Below, in pieces: positions 17,052 to 27,202 of a stretch of DNA of 64,000 nt. The notes under the pieces were generated by a model. It saw only the letters and a program-made list of their open reading frames with translations, did not search any database and was not told where the DNA came from. Numbering within the stretch: the stretch's first letter is position 1; every line of letters begins with the position of its first letter. This DNA comes from an uncultured Pelagibacteraceae bacterium (GTDB lineage: Bacteria > Pseudomonadota > Alphaproteobacteria > Pelagibacterales > Pelagibacteraceae): NCBI GenBank assembly GCA_902557785.1, contig CACEBP010000001.1:1-64000 (forward strand), read 5' to 3'. Made by a program: the position numbers and the translations under genes.

Positions 17052-19122
17052 GATTTGCTTTACTTACAATACCTTTTTCTTCCATCATATCAATAATTCT
17101 AGCTGCTCTATTGTAGCCGATTTGTAGTTTTCTTTGTAAGAAACTTGTTGAAGCTTTTCCCTCTGATTTAATAATATCAACTGCTTGCGTATATAGTTCA
17201 TCTTCATCGCCGTCTCCTTCTAGAGCGGAAGAAGTTTCATTACTTGTATGGGCTGTAATTTCATCCATATAATCTGGCCTGCCTTGTGCTCTAATGGAAT
17301 TAACAATTTTTTCTATCTCATTTTCCGAAACAAACGGACCGTGAATTCTAACAATTCTATTTGCAGATGACATGAATAACATATCACCTTTACCTAATAA
17401 CTGTTCAGCACCCTGCTCTCCTAATATTGTTCTACTATCAATTTTAGAGCTTACTTGAAAAGAGACTCTTGTTGGAAAGTTTGCTTTAATTGTACCTGTT
17501 ATTACATCAACACTTGGTCTTTGCGTTGCCATTATAATATGTATTCCAGCAGCTCTTGCCATTTGCGATAATTTTTGAATGTAATTTTCGATTTCTTTGC
17601 CAGCCACAAGCATCAAATCCGACATTTCATCAACCACTACAACAATGAAAGGCATTTTTAATTTGTGTTTGGCATTGTACCCATCGATGTTTCTAACTCC
17701 AACCTTGCTCATAAGTTTGTATCTGCTATTCATTTCTTTTACTGTCCAAGCTAAAGCAGATGTTGCCTTTTTCGCATCTGTGATTACTGGAGTTAATAAA
17801 TGAGGAATACCCTCATAAGTAGATAGCTCTAACATTTTAGGATCAATTAAAATAAACTTACAAAGATCAGGATTCAATTTGTAAAGCAATGAAACAATAA
17901 TCGTATTAATACATACCGACTTCCCTGAACCTGTCGTACCAGCTATTAATAAGTGAGGCATTGATGTAAGGTCTCCAACTATTGGCATTCCAGATATACT
18001 TTTTCCAAGTGCTATAGGCAATTTTACATCTTTCTTTTGAAACTTTTCGTAAGAGATAATTTCTCGAAGCGATACACTTTCTCTTGTCTCGTTTGGTATC
18101 TCAATACCTACTGTATTTTTCCCAGGAATAACCGAAACCCTTGCTGATGTTGAGCTAGTATTTCGAGCTAAATCTTCAGACAAATTTATTATTTTTGAAA
18201 CTTTCACTCCGGGGGCCGGTTCAAATTCATATAAACTAACAACTGGACCATTATTAATTGCTTTAATTTTTCCATCTATACCAAAATCTAAAAGAATTTT
18301 TTCCATAAACTCACCATCAGGACGATTTTTATTTAATTCTGTTGCACTAAGTTTTGTAGAAATTTTGTCTAAATAATCTATTGCTGGCAGTTTATATTTT
18401 GATTTTAAACTAGTTGATGATTTTTCTGATTGAGTTAAGTCACCAAAAGAAAATGATTGTTGTGGTCTTTCAATGATCTCACTTTTCTCATCTGTAGGAC
18501 CTATTTCTAAATCTACATTAGGAATAGTATTTTCTTTTCTTCTAAACAATGAAGCAATTATAGAAAAAATCCCAGTAATTATTTTCTTTATATTTAAATC
18601 TGCTGAAAAAATAAAAAAGATTAAGGTAAGCAACAATAACCCATATGCTGAATAAGTATTATCGATATATGGAAACCATGTGCTTAAGAATTCATAACCA
18701 ATCTTTCCAACAAAACCTGAGTTGCCATTATCGATAAGCCAGAAAGAATTATTAAAGGTAATATAAATAAAAATTGTACCTAATATCAAATATGAGACCA
18801 CTAGAAATAATTTTAAAACTATTCTTTTGATTTCTTTTTGAATGATTAAATTAATTCCCCAAAATAAAAAATTAGCCAAAATCAAAAATGAAACGAGACC
18901 GAAACTCTGTAAGAGAAAATCAGCAATACTACTGCCATAGATACCAAAGAAATTTTTGATCTCAAATTCCCTATCACCATACACAAATGAAGGATCCTCT
19001 GGCGAATATGTCGTAAAAGCTATTGCTAGACCTATACTTGTTGAAATTAAGATTAGTCCTACAAATTCAAAGGTTCGTTTTTTTAAAAAATTTGTTACAC
19101 TATTTAAAAAGTTTGTATTCAT
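17026..19122 (-). CDS. ftsK: DNA translocase FtsK
   Basis: 698 residues, short for the family because the proline/glutamine linker is reduced. Four or five N-terminal membrane segments (about 18-190), short linker, alpha/beta motor with Walker A AGTTGSGKSVCIN and Walker B VVVDEMSDLM, and the C-terminal winged-helix gamma domain (YTQAVDIIKSEGKASTSFLQ) that reads orientation sequences. Pumps DNA at the septum and activates XerCD at dif. Divergent from ubiH across 55 bases. Confidence 0.96.
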   Translation of the reverse strand: MNTNFLNSVTNFLKKRTFEFVGLILISTSIGLAIAFTTYSPEDPSFVYGDREFEIKNFFGIYGSSIADFLLQSFGLVSFLILANFLFWGINLIIQKEIKRIVLKLFLVVSYLILGTIFIYITFNNSFWLIDNGNSGFVGKIGYEFLSTWFPYIDNTYSAYGLLLLTLIFFIFSADLNIKKIITGIFSIIASLFRRKENTIPNVDLEIGPTDEKSEIIERPQQSFSFGDLTQSEKSSTSLKSKYKLPAIDYLDKISTKLSATELNKNRPDGEFMEKILLDFGIDGKIKAINNGPVVSLYEFEPAPGVKVSKIINLSEDLARNTSSTSARVSVIPGKNTVGIEIPNETRESVSLREIISYEKFQKKDVKLPIALGKSISGMPIVGDLTSMPHLLIAGTTGSGKSVCINTIIVSLLYKLNPDLCKFILIDPKMLELSTYEGIPHLLTPVITDAKKATSALAWTVKEMNSRYKLMSKVGVRNIDGYNAKHKLKMPFIVVVVDEMSDLMLVAGKEIENYIQKLSQMARAAGIHIIMATQRPSVDVITGTIKANFPTRVSFQVSSKIDSRTILGEQGAEQLLGKGDMLFMSSANRIVRIHGPFVSENEIEKIVNSIRAQGRPDYMDEITAHTSNETSSALEGDGDEDELYTQAVDIIKSEGKASTSFLQRKLQIGYNRAARIIDMMEEKGIVSKANHVGKREVL

Positions 19123-19177
19123 ATCGAATCGTTTACGTACTTTTTACCATTTTTATGAAAGTGAGAAAAATTTTAAT

Positions 19178-20275
19178 ATGATAAAACAGAGAATTTGCAT
19201 AGTTGGAGACGGTCTTTCAGGCCTAATGACTGCTTTGGCATTAAACAAATTAGAGGGCTTAGAAGTCCACTTAATATCTAGAAAAAACAAGCACTCTAGA
19301 GATAGACGAACAACTGCAATTTCTGCCTCTAACTATGTGTTTTTTAATGAAGTCATAGACAACCTTAACAAAAAACTATTTTGGCCTTCTAAAAAGATTG
19401 ATCTCTTCTACGAGACCAAAGATCAAAATATGAATTTCTTAAACTTTAATGAAGATAGCAAAAATCTTATGTATGTTTTTGAAAATGACAAAATCAAAGA
19501 AATTCTAATTAAAGAAATTAAAAAGAAAAAAATAAAAACTCTTCAAAAAAATATTAATGAATTAAAAGATTTAGATGGTTATGACATAAAAATATTATGC
19601 CTAGGTAGATCTTCAAAAATCTATCAAAGTATAGTTGATAAAAGATCATTAAACAAAGATTATAAAGAAATCGCAATCACAGGTTACGTTAAACATAATT
19701 TGAAAAATTTAAATACTGCTCAATATTTTTTAAAAGAAGGGCCATTAGCAATACTCCCATTTTCAAAAAATAATTTTTCATTTGTCTGGAGCGTAGATAA
19801 AGATTTTCCGACAAAAGATATCAACTCTATTGTTAAATCTAAAATTTCTAAAGTTTTAAAAACAAATAAAATACAGGTTTCAAATCAACAATCATATCCC
19901 TTGATGCTTAATTTAAAAAGAACTTATTATAAAAATGAAATTCTTATTTTGGGTGAGGGGCTGCACACTATTCACCCTATTGCAGGTCAAGGTTTTAATC
20001 TTGTATTAAGAGATATCAATAAATTGCAACAGATTTTTAAATATTACACAGAATTAGGCATGTCTTTAAAAAGTACTCCTGCTCTTGAAAAATTTACAAG
20101 TAATAGAAAATCTGAGAATATTATTACTGGTATAGGTATCGATCTAACTCATAATTTCTTTAAACAAAACAAATTATTAGATCCACTTAAAGTAACAATT
20201 TTGAAAAATATTTCGAAAAATGACACTTTAAAAAAAATAAGCAAATTTATTTCTAATCAAGGTTTATCAATTTAA
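19178..20275 (+). CDS. UbiH/UbiF-type FAD-dependent ubiquinone hydroxylase
   Basis: 365 residues from ATG 19178; a longer in-frame extension to 18956 runs antisense through ftsK and is rejected. FAD Rossmann motif GDGLSGLMTALAL near the N-terminus and the second FAD signature GEGLHTIHPIAGQGFNLVLRD (GD-x9-HP-x-G-G-x-N). Family members hydroxylate the ubiquinone ring. Which ring position is used cannot be told; alphaproteobacteria use UbiL/UbiM/UbiH variants. The middle region is divergent and Lys-rich. Followed after 4 bases by mnmE. Confidence 0.85.
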   Translation: MIKQRICIVGDGLSGLMTALALNKLEGLEVHLISRKNKHSRDRRTTAISASNYVFFNEVIDNLNKKLFWPSKKIDLFYETKDQNMNFLNFNEDSKNLMYVFENDKIKEILIKEIKKKKIKTLQKNINELKDLDGYDIKILCLGRSSKIYQSIVDKRSLNKDYKEIAITGYVKHNLKNLNTAQYFLKEGPLAILPFSKNNFSFVWSVDKDFPTKDINSIVKSKISKVLKTNKIQVSNQQSYPLMLNLKRTYYKNEILILGEGLHTIHPIAGQGFNLVLRDINKLQQIFKYYTELGMSLKSTPALEKFTSNRKSENIITGIGIDLTHNFFKQNKLLDPLKVTILKNISKNDTLKKISKFISNQGLSI

Positions 20276-20279
20276 TCCA

Positions 20280-21608
20280 ATGAACATTTATGCTCTTTCA
20301 TCAGGCAGAGGTCCGTCAGGAATAGCCATCGTTAGAGTCTCAGGTAAAGATACTCTTAAAGTTTGTAAGAACTTAACAAAATTAAAAGAAATTAATTCTA
20401 ATGAAGTAAATTATTGCCAATTTTATGATCCAAAAAACGATAAAGTAATAGATCCAGAGGCTCTATTATTATGGTTTCCCGGGCCTAATAGCTATACTGG
20501 TGATGATTTAGCTGAGTTTCAGGTTCATGGAAGTAATGCTGTTATCAACGCTATATTAAAAGCATTATCAGAACAAGATAATTGTAGATTAGCTGAACCT
20601 GGTGAATTTACAAAGTTAGCTTTTCAAAACAATAAAATCGATCTTTTAAAAGCTGAAAGCATAGGTGATTTAATCCATGCTGAAACGGAGCTTCAAAGAG
20701 ACCAAGCAGTAAAATTAGTTCAAGGTAATGCATCTAATTATTATAACGATTTAAGAGAAAAACTTATTAAATCTTTATCTTACATCGAAGCTAAAATAGA
20801 TTTTGTAGACGATGATTTGCCAGAAAAAGTTTTAAAAAAAGTACAAAACTCTATTAAAGAAATCCATAAAGATATTCATAAAATAATCGAGGACAACAAA
20901 ATAGGAGAAAAAATTAGAGATGGATTTAAAGTCTCTATAACAGGCGAAGTTAACGCAGGAAAATCTTCTCTTTTGAATTTGATAGCAAAAAGGGATGTCG
21001 CTATTGTCTCAGATGAAGCAGGCACAACAAGAGATGTGATCGAGTCATATTTAAATATAGACGGTTATCCCGTAATTTTAGCTGACACTGCAGGCATCAG
21101 AGATGCAAAAAATGAAGTTGAAAAAAAAGGTATATCTTTAGCCTTAGGTAAATCAAAAGAAGCAGACCTTAATATCGTTGTCATAGATAATTCTTCAAAA
21201 AGCATAAACAATGAAATTAAAAAAATAATCAATAAAGATACGATAGTTTTACTAAATAAGTCAGACGTACAAAATAAGCAAAATCATAAATTTGATGCAG
21301 ATACGGTGTTAGCATCCGTAAAAGAAAATAAAAACATCGATAGTTTAATTAAAAAGATAAAAGAAAAATTAAGTAAAAAATTCTCATCTAATAACACTGC
21401 TCTAATCACGAGAGAAAGACATAGAATTAAACTTAATCAATGTTTAAAAGAAATAGATAACTTTCTTAAAAAAGATCAAGATAAAGATTTAGAATTAGCT
21501 GCTGAAGATCTAAGAATGGCTACGCGACATCTTGGAAGCATCGTCGGCAAGGTCGATGTTGAGGAAATTCTTGGATCTATATTTAAAGATTTTTGCATAG
21601 GTAAATAA
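20280..21608 (+). CDS. mnmE: tRNA uridine-5-carboxymethylaminomethyl modification GTPase
   Basis: 442 residues. N-terminal tetrahydrofolate-binding domain (SSGRGPSGIAIVRVSG), helical domain, inserted Ras-like G domain (GEVNAGKSS, DTAGIRD, NKSD) and the obligatory C-terminal motif FCIGK with the catalytic Cys. With MnmG it makes cmnm5U at wobble position 34 of tRNAs. First gene of the mnmE-mnmG-rsmG-parA-parB series typical of origin-proximal DNA. Confidence 0.97.
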   Translation: MNIYALSSGRGPSGIAIVRVSGKDTLKVCKNLTKLKEINSNEVNYCQFYDPKNDKVIDPEALLLWFPGPNSYTGDDLAEFQVHGSNAVINAILKALSEQDNCRLAEPGEFTKLAFQNNKIDLLKAESIGDLIHAETELQRDQAVKLVQGNASNYYNDLREKLIKSLSYIEAKIDFVDDDLPEKVLKKVQNSIKEIHKDIHKIIEDNKIGEKIRDGFKVSITGEVNAGKSSLLNLIAKRDVAIVSDEAGTTRDVIESYLNIDGYPVILADTAGIRDAKNEVEKKGISLALGKSKEADLNIVVIDNSSKSINNEIKKIINKDTIVLLNKSDVQNKQNHKFDADTVLASVKENKNIDSLIKKIKEKLSKKFSSNNTALITRERHRIKLNQCLKEIDNFLKKDQDKDLELAAEDLRMATRHLGSIVGKVDVEEILGSIFKDFCIGK

Positions 21609-21650
21609 AATATCTCTTGTATTCCTAATATACCTCGTTACATTCATTAT

Positions 21651-23519
21651 ATGACTAAACAAAGCTATGATGTAGTGGTAATAGGGGGTGGACATGCTGG
21701 ATGTGAAGCAGCAGCAGCATCCGCTCGAATGGGTGTAAATACTGCACTTTTTACACATAAAATAGAAACAATTGGTGAGATGTCGTGCAACCCTGCTATC
21801 GGAGGACTTGGAAAAGGGCATCTTGTGAGAGAAATAGATGCTTTAGATGGTGTAATGGGCGTTGTAGCAGATAAATCAGGTATTCAATTTAGATTATTAA
21901 ATAGAAGCAGAGGTCCAGCAGTGCAGGGACCACGTACTCAGTCAGATAGAGTTTTATATAAACAGCATATGCAAAAAATTTTACTAAATTACAAAAATTT
22001 AGAGGTCATAGCAGACCCTGTTGTTAAATTTTTATTTGAGGGCGATAAAGTTATAGGTTTTGTATGTCAAAGTGGAAATGAAGTGAGGTCTAAAGAACTT
22101 ATCTTAACTACTGGTACTTTTCTTAATGGATTAATACATATTGGTGAAACACAAATACCAGCAGGTAGGTACGATGAGAAGCCATCTACAGGTTTAAGTG
22201 AGCAATTAGCTAAATTTAAAATACAAATAGGAAGATTGAAGACAGGAACTCCACCAAGACTAGATGGTAGTACAATTAACTATGATGATTTGGAAATGCA
22301 GCCAGCTGATGAAGATCATTATTATTTTTCTTTCCTAACAAATAAAATAGACAACAAACAAATTAAGTGTGGTATGACCTACACTAATAATGAAGTTCAT
22401 AAGATCATCAGTGATAATATTGCTCGTAGCGCAATGTATTCGGGTAACATAAAAGGTGTAGGACCAAGATATTGTCCATCTATTGAAGATAAAATTGTAA
22501 AGTTTAGGGAGAAACAAAAGCATCAAATCTTTCTTGAACCTGAAGGATTAAAGGACAATACTATTTACCCAAATGGCATATCAACTTCCCTTCCAGAAGA
22601 GATTCAGCTTAAAATATTGGCTAAAATTAAGGGTTTAGAGCAAGTTAAGATGAAAAGAGCTGGGTATGCAATAGAGTACGATTATGTGGATCCAAGAGAA
22701 CTTAACGCTACGTTAGAAACAAAAAAAATTAAATCATTATTTTTAGCAGGACAAATTAACGGTACTACTGGTTATGAGGAAGCAGCTGCACAAGGTTTGA
22801 TAGCTGGAATTAATGCTGCTTTAAAAATTAAAAATAAATCTGAATTCGTTTTAGATAGATCAACTTCTTACATTGGCGTCATGATTGACGACTTGATAAC
22901 AAAAGGTGTTACGGAACCATATCGTATGTTTACTTCCAGAGCAGAATATAGATTAACTTTAAGAGCCGATAACGCAGACCAGAGATTAACAGATCTTGCA
23001 ATAAATCTAGGCATAGCAGGATCTGAAAGAAAAAAAATATTTACAGAAAAGAAAAAAAATATTTCTTTACTTAATAATTTTTTAGAATCGAAATTCTTGA
23101 CTCCAAATGAAGCAAAAAAATTTGGTATTAAAATTTCGATGGACGGAGTTAAAAGATCATGCTTAGAAGTAATGGGTCAGCGAAAAGTAAATATGGCAAA
23201 AATAAGACAAATTTTTACTGACATTCCCCTATTTTCTGACTTAATAGAAAAGCAGGTTGTAACAGATGCTCATTATATTGGTTATCTTAAGAGACAGGAG
23301 CGGGATATTAAATCTTTTAAGAAAGATGAGTCAGTTATCATACCTAATAATATAAATTATGAAAATTTAAGTGGTTTGTCTAATGAAGTTAAGTCAAAGC
23401 TTATTTCTATAAGGCCTAAAACGTTAGGACAGGCAATTAGAATTGACGGTGTCACGCCTGCAGCTATAATAATCTTATTATCGCACATTAAAAAGTTAAA
23501 ATTCAAAGCTACTGCTTAA
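21651..23519 (+). CDS. mnmG: tRNA uridine-5-carboxymethylaminomethyl modification enzyme MnmG (GidA)
   Basis: 622 residues. FAD motif [10 protein letters not shown] at 12-21, the GidA signatures [24 protein letters not shown] and [11 protein letters not shown], and the C-terminal MnmE-binding helical domain ([16 protein letters not shown] block [17 protein letters not shown]). FAD/NADH-dependent partner of MnmE. 42 bases after mnmE; its stop overlaps the rsmG start (TAATG). Confidence 0.98.
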   Translation: MTKQSYDVVVIGGGHAGCEAAAASARMGVNTALFTHKIETIGEMSCNPAIGGLGKGHLVREIDALDGVMGVVADKSGIQFRLLNRSRGPAVQGPRTQSDRVLYKQHMQKILLNYKNLEVIADPVVKFLFEGDKVIGFVCQSGNEVRSKELILTTGTFLNGLIHIGETQIPAGRYDEKPSTGLSEQLAKFKIQIGRLKTGTPPRLDGSTINYDDLEMQPADEDHYYFSFLTNKIDNKQIKCGMTYTNNEVHKIISDNIARSAMYSGNIKGVGPRYCPSIEDKIVKFREKQKHQIFLEPEGLKDNTIYPNGISTSLPEEIQLKILAKIKGLEQVKMKRAGYAIEYDYVDPRELNATLETKKIKSLFLAGQINGTTGYEEAAAQGLIAGINAALKIKNKSEFVLDRSTSYIGVMIDDLITKGVTEPYRMFTSRAEYRLTLRADNADQRLTDLAINLGIAGSERKKIFTEKKKNISLLNNFLESKFLTPNEAKKFGIKISMDGVKRSCLEVMGQRKVNMAKIRQIFTDIPLFSDLIEKQVVTDAHYIGYLKRQERDIKSFKKDESVIIPNNINYENLSGLSNEVKSKLISIRPKTLGQAIRIDGVTPAAIIILLSHIKKLKFKATA

Positions 23520-24133
23520 TGCAGGATAAAGAAGTTATAAGTATTCTTCAAAATAAGCTTAACTTTACTGGAAAAAATATATCTGACATTAAAATATTTA
23601 TTAACGAATTGCTTAAAGCTAACAAAAAGCGTAACTTTATCTCCAAAAGCACTGAACAAGTAATTTGGCACAGACATATCCTTGACTCAGCCCAACTAGT
23701 AAAATTTATTGACTTTTCAAAAAGCTCTTTGTCAGATTTAGGCTCTGGAGCTGGTTTTCCTGGCTTGATTTTAGCCTTATTCAACAAAAATAAGGACTTT
23801 CACGTGAAATTATATGAAAAATCACCAGTAAAAAGAGCTTTTTTGAAGGATATAAGTGATAGACTATCTTTAAAAATAGATGTTTATGGCAATGTCTACG
23901 AATATTTTATAGATACAGATTACATTGTTTGCAGAGCTTTCAAAAAATTAGAGGCACTAATACAAGTTTCACGTGAAATCGCTAAAAAGTCACATAAATT
24001 AATAATTCTAAAAGGTCAAAACGCACAGGAAGAGTTAAAAAAAGCTTTCAATAAGGAAAAATACGATTATAAACTTGAAAATAGCATAACAAGTGAGGAT
24101 TCTAAAATAATTATAGTCGATTTTAAAAAATGA
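23519..24133 (+). CDS. rsmG: 16S rRNA (guanine-N7) methyltransferase RsmG (GidB)
   Basis: 204 residues. Class I SAM motif LSDLGSGAGFPGLILAL around 70-86; HRHILDSAQL upstream and VCRAFKKLEAL downstream are family blocks. Methylates G527 of 16S rRNA. The gene also contains two identical 12-bp parS-like palindromes (23798-23809 and 23967-23978) in different reading frames, so it doubles as the partition site carrier. Overlaps mnmG by one base and parA by 4. Confidence 0.95.
   Translation: MQDKEVISILQNKLNFTGKNISDIKIFINELLKANKKRNFISKSTEQVIWHRHILDSAQLVKFIDFSKSSLSDLGSGAGFPGLILALFNKNKDFHVKLYEKSPVKRAFLKDISDRLSLKIDVYGNVYEYFIDTDYIVCRAFKKLEALIQVSREIAKKSHKLIILKGQNAQEELKKAFNKEKYDYKLENSITSEDSKIIIVDFKK
23796..23811. 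other. parS site 1 (ParB-binding centromere), inside rsmG
   Basis: The core TTTCACGTGAAA (23798-23809) is a perfect palindrome and equals the centre of the conserved bacterial parS consensus TGTTTCACGTGAAACA; the 16-mer matches 12 of 16. Here the core is read as part of Asp-Phe-His-Val-Lys. It lies about 320 bases before parA. Confidence 0.8.
23965..23980. other. parS site 2 (ParB-binding centromere), inside rsmG
   Basis: The same 12-bp palindrome TTTCACGTGAAA recurs at 23967-23978, 169 bases after site 1. The 16-mer matches 13 of 16 positions of the general parS consensus. It is translated in another frame (Val-Ser-Arg-Glu-Ile), so coding constraint does not explain the repetition. It lies 150 bases before parA. 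Confidence 0.85.
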
Positions 24134-24915
24134 CGACAACAATTTCGGTGATTAATCAAAAGGGTGGAGTAGGAAAAACTACAACGGTAATAAATTTAGC
24201 TGCTTCTCTGTCCATTATGGGTCAAACAAATCTTGTTATTGATTTAGATCCACAAGGAAACGCTACTACAGGATTTGGCAAAAGTAATAGCGATGAAGAT
24301 AAAAATATTTACAATTTATTAATTAAAAAAATTAGCCTTAAGTATTCAATACAAAAAACTAATATACAAAATTTAGATATTGTTGGTTCACATGTAAATT
24401 TATCTGGTTTAGAAGTTGAAACTGCGAACGATTCTAAAAGAGCATTTGTTTTAAGAGAGATATTAGCATCAGAAAAATCAGGATTACTAAAAAAGTACGA
24501 TAACATTTTCATAGATTGTCCGCCATCTTTAAGTCTTCTTACGATAATGTCTCTTGTAGCTTCTGATGAGTTGTTAGTGCCATTGCAGACAGAATTTTTT
24601 GCTTTGGAAGGTATAACTCAATTAGTTAAAACAATTGATAGAATTAAAGAAAACTTAAATCCTGAGTTATCTATCAGGGGGATATTATTAACAATGTTTG
24701 ATAAAAGAAATAAACTCTCCACAGAAGTTGACAGGGAAGCAAGAAATTATTTTAAAGATAAAGTTTATAAAACTGTCATTCAAAGAAATGTAAGATTGTC
24801 TGAAGCACCATCGCACGGTTTACCTTGCGTCATTTATGATAAAAGTTGCGTTGGAAGTAAATCATATTTCAAATTGGCCGAAGAATTTAAAAATAAAATA
24901 GTGAGCACAGTATGA
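24130..24915 (+). CDS. parA: Chromosome-partitioning ATPase ParA
   Basis: 261 residues. Deviant Walker A KGGVGKTTT at 11-19 with the signature Lys, DLDPQGNATTGFG, DCPPSLSLLT (Walker B). ATP-dependent, nonspecific DNA-binding partner of ParB that moves parS-ParB complexes. No N-terminal helix-turn-helix, so it is the chromosomal type (Soj). Overlaps rsmG and parB by 4 bases each. Confidence 0.97.
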   Translation: MTTTISVINQKGGVGKTTTVINLAASLSIMGQTNLVIDLDPQGNATTGFGKSNSDEDKNIYNLLIKKISLKYSIQKTNIQNLDIVGSHVNLSGLEVETANDSKRAFVLREILASEKSGLLKKYDNIFIDCPPSLSLLTIMSLVASDELLVPLQTEFFALEGITQLVKTIDRIKENLNPELSIRGILLTMFDKRNKLSTEVDREARNYFKDKVYKTVIQRNVRLSEAPSHGLPCVIYDKSCVGSKSYFKLAEEFKNKIVSTV

Positions 24916-25763
24916 GTGGAAAAAAAAAAGGATTAGGACGAGGTTTATCAGCGCTGTTCGGAGATGACAAACCTATAGATAAAAAAAAACAAGTTAACCA
25001 ATCTAACACTGTTTCTATAAGCAATTTAAGCCGTAATCCTTATCAGCCAAGACAGCAATTTAGCGAGGAAAAGCTTGAAGAATTAGCTAATTCTATTAAA
25101 AAAAACGGTATTATCCAGCCTATAGCAGTACGTCCAAATAAATCTGAAAAAGGTAAGTACGAAATAGTTGCCGGGGAGAGAAGATGGATTGCTGCCCAAA
25201 GAGCAGGATTGCATGAAATTCCAGTAACAATTTTAGATTTAAGTGATGTTGAGTCACTGGAGGTAGCTATTGTAGAAAATATTCAAAGAGATGATCTTAA
25301 CCCTGTAGAGGAAGCAAGAGGTTATAAGAGATTAAATGAGGAATTTAAATATGATCATGACAGCATCTCAAAGTTAATGTCAAAAAGTCGTAGTCATGTC
25401 AGTAATACATTAAGGTTGTTATCATTACCATCAGACGTGATTGCAATGCTAGAAGAAGGTACTTTAACGTCGGGTCAAGCGAGGCCGTTAATTGGTATTT
25501 CTAATGCATCATCAATTGCTGAGGAAATCGTCGCGAAAAATTACAGTGCTAGAAAAGTTGAATATTTAACTAGAAATAAAAAAGGCAATTTTAAAGAAAA
25601 ACAGGTTGATGCAAATATTTTAAATGCCCAAGAGAAAATTGAAAAAAATCTTGGCTTAAAAGTAATCATACTAAATAAAAAAAAAAATTCTGGAAAAGTA
25701 ATTATAGAATATAAAGACTTAGAACAGTTTCAATTAATATCTGATTTATTGATTAAGCATTAG
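24912..25763 (+). CDS. parB: Chromosome-partitioning protein ParB
   Basis: 283 residues. N-terminal ParA-interacting peptide KKGLGRGLSALFGD, CTP-binding N-domain with NPYQPRQQF and GERRWIAAQRAG, helix-turn-helix with KLMSKSRSHVSNTLRLLSLP, and a C-terminal dimerisation domain. CTP-dependent sliding clamp loaded at parS; two parS sites lie just upstream in rsmG. Its 3' end overlaps convergent holA by 11 bases. Confidence 0.97.
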   Translation: MSGKKKGLGRGLSALFGDDKPIDKKKQVNQSNTVSISNLSRNPYQPRQQFSEEKLEELANSIKKNGIIQPIAVRPNKSEKGKYEIVAGERRWIAAQRAGLHEIPVTILDLSDVESLEVAIVENIQRDDLNPVEEARGYKRLNEEFKYDHDSISKLMSKSRSHVSNTLRLLSLPSDVIAMLEEGTLTSGQARPLIGISNASSIAEEIVAKNYSARKVEYLTRNKKGNFKEKQVDANILNAQEKIEKNLGLKVIILNKKKNSGKVIIEYKDLEQFQLISDLLIKH

Positions 25764-26739
25764 CTATATTGCAAATATCTATTAATAATTTTTTCATTAG
25801 CAGTTGACGGTTTATGCTAGAATTGCTTTTTATTAATAGCTCTAATTCATAGGTTTTATTAAGAGCTTCATTAATCTTTTTTCTATCCCATTTTGTTGCT
25901 TGCAACGTAAAATTTGCTTTATCTTTCCAAAATATCGGCGGTTTTATCATGTTTATTGCTTGTTCTAATCCTACAGAGTTTGAATTATGGTTTATTTCTG
26001 AAAGTTTGTTCAACCGATGATTAATTATATTCAAATATAAAACATTCTTTTCGGGTTCTAAAATCGTATTATTGATTAATCTATTTGTTTTTACTTTATC
26101 ACCGTTGAGTGTTTGATCTTTTAATAAATTAAAATCCTCATTTGTATTTATATTTAAGAGTTCTTTTAATTTATCCTCGTCAATAATGTTTTTATCAAAC
26201 AATAATGAAATCTTTTGAATTTCATTCTCTAATTTACTTCTATCTAGGTTACAGCTATCAATTATTAATTTTATAGAACGTTCTGTGAGTCCTTTAAAAT
26301 TTTTTAACCTTTCCATTATTATTTTTTTTATATTAATCTCATTATCCTCATAACAAGCTATTATTGAATAATTTTTTGAATTCTCGAAATAATTTCTTAA
26401 TTTAGATTTTTTATCTAATTGGTTTGCAAATAAGAAAATTTTTTGATTTTTTAATTTATTTTCTATTTCTTTAACTATTTGAATAAACTTGTCGTCACAT
26501 TGATCTACAATAAAGATTTTGTTTTCGTCAAACAAAGAAATATTGAATAGATTATTGTAAAAAACATCTTCATGTTTAAAGATTTCATCTTGGCTTATAG
26601 AAATTATACTTGTAGTAAATTTTGACTTAATCCTTCTCTTAAATTCATTTTTAAGTCCTAAATTGTATCCGTAAAATAATAATAATTTATAATTGAATAA
26701 ATCTTCATTTTTCTCTGCTACATAACTTTTAATTATCAT
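25753..26739 (-). CDS. holA: DNA polymerase III delta subunit
   Basis: 328 residues. Clamp-loader wrench subunit: AAA-like domain without a P-loop, weakly conserved. Recognised from YNLGLKNEFKRRI and the helical segments (NEIQKISLLFDKN, FNLLKDQTLNGDK, PPIFWKDKANFTLQATKW) plus its place after lptE and leuS, the same order as in E. coli. Opens the beta clamp during loading. Highly Asn/Lys/Ile-rich. Overlaps lptE by 11 bases. Confidence 0.85.
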   Translation of the reverse strand: MIIKSYVAEKNEDLFNYKLLLFYGYNLGLKNEFKRRIKSKFTTSIISISQDEIFKHEDVFYNNLFNISLFDENKIFIVDQCDDKFIQIVKEIENKLKNQKIFLFANQLDKKSKLRNYFENSKNYSIIACYEDNEINIKKIIMERLKNFKGLTERSIKLIIDSCNLDRSKLENEIQKISLLFDKNIIDEDKLKELLNINTNEDFNLLKDQTLNGDKVKTNRLINNTILEPEKNVLYLNIINHRLNKLSEINHNSNSVGLEQAINMIKPPIFWKDKANFTLQATKWDRKKINEALNKTYELELLIKSNSSINRQLLMKKLLIDICNIANA

Positions 26740-27202
26740 CTGATATTTTATTCAGTCTATTATAAATTTTATCAATCAAGTTGTCTGTCAATGTGGCAAC
26801 TAATTTTTTTTCGTTGCTTAATGTGTTCATGCTGTGTGTAGATACTTTGTAGTCACCAGTTTCAGAGATATTAAATGTTTTCTCTACAGTTTTTCCAACA
26901 AATTTATAAGTTATTTTACTATTTATAACTAATTGATAGGAAGTAATTTCATTCTTAATGTTTTTGTTTTTTACCAATTTTTGTTTTTGAGTATTTATTG
27001 ATAATGATAGTTTATTTACACTATTTGGAGAATTATTTATCATCAACCTATTTTTTAAGTTGTAATTAATCCTCTTTTCTCCACTCAAAGAAATATCAAT
27101 GATATTAAAGTTTGCACTAGATTTATTTACTAAGGAATAACCACACCCATAAAGTAGCAAACTCACTGTAATAATATTTATGATTTTTTTAATAGCTCTC
27201 AT
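26729..27202 (-). CDS. lptE: LPS-assembly lipoprotein LptE
   Basis: 157 residues. Signal peptide with lipobox LLYGC|GY (Cys at about 20), followed by GYSLVNKS, matching the LptE start CGF/YxL. Sequence otherwise weakly conserved; the call rests on the lipobox, size and leuS-lptE-holA synteny. LptE plugs the LptD barrel that inserts LPS in the outer membrane. Directly abuts leuS with no intergenic base. Confidence 0.8.
   Translation of the reverse strand: MRAIKKIINIITVSLLLYGCGYSLVNKSSANFNIIDISLSGEKRINYNLKNRLMINNSPNSVNKLSLSINTQKQKLVKNKNIKNEITSYQLVINSKITYKFVGKTVEKTFNISETGDYKVSTHSMNTLSNEKKLVATLTDNLIDKIYNRLNKISDDN

Noticed and set aside
18956-19177. A long N-terminal extension of the ubiquinone hydroxylase
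   Set aside because: It runs antisense through the start of ftsK, resembles nothing, and the FAD motif begins right after the ATG at 19178.
21609-21650. Promoter between mnmE and mnmG (TTGTAT...TACATT)
   Set aside because: Matches are poor and the gap is small; co-transcription with mnmE is simpler.
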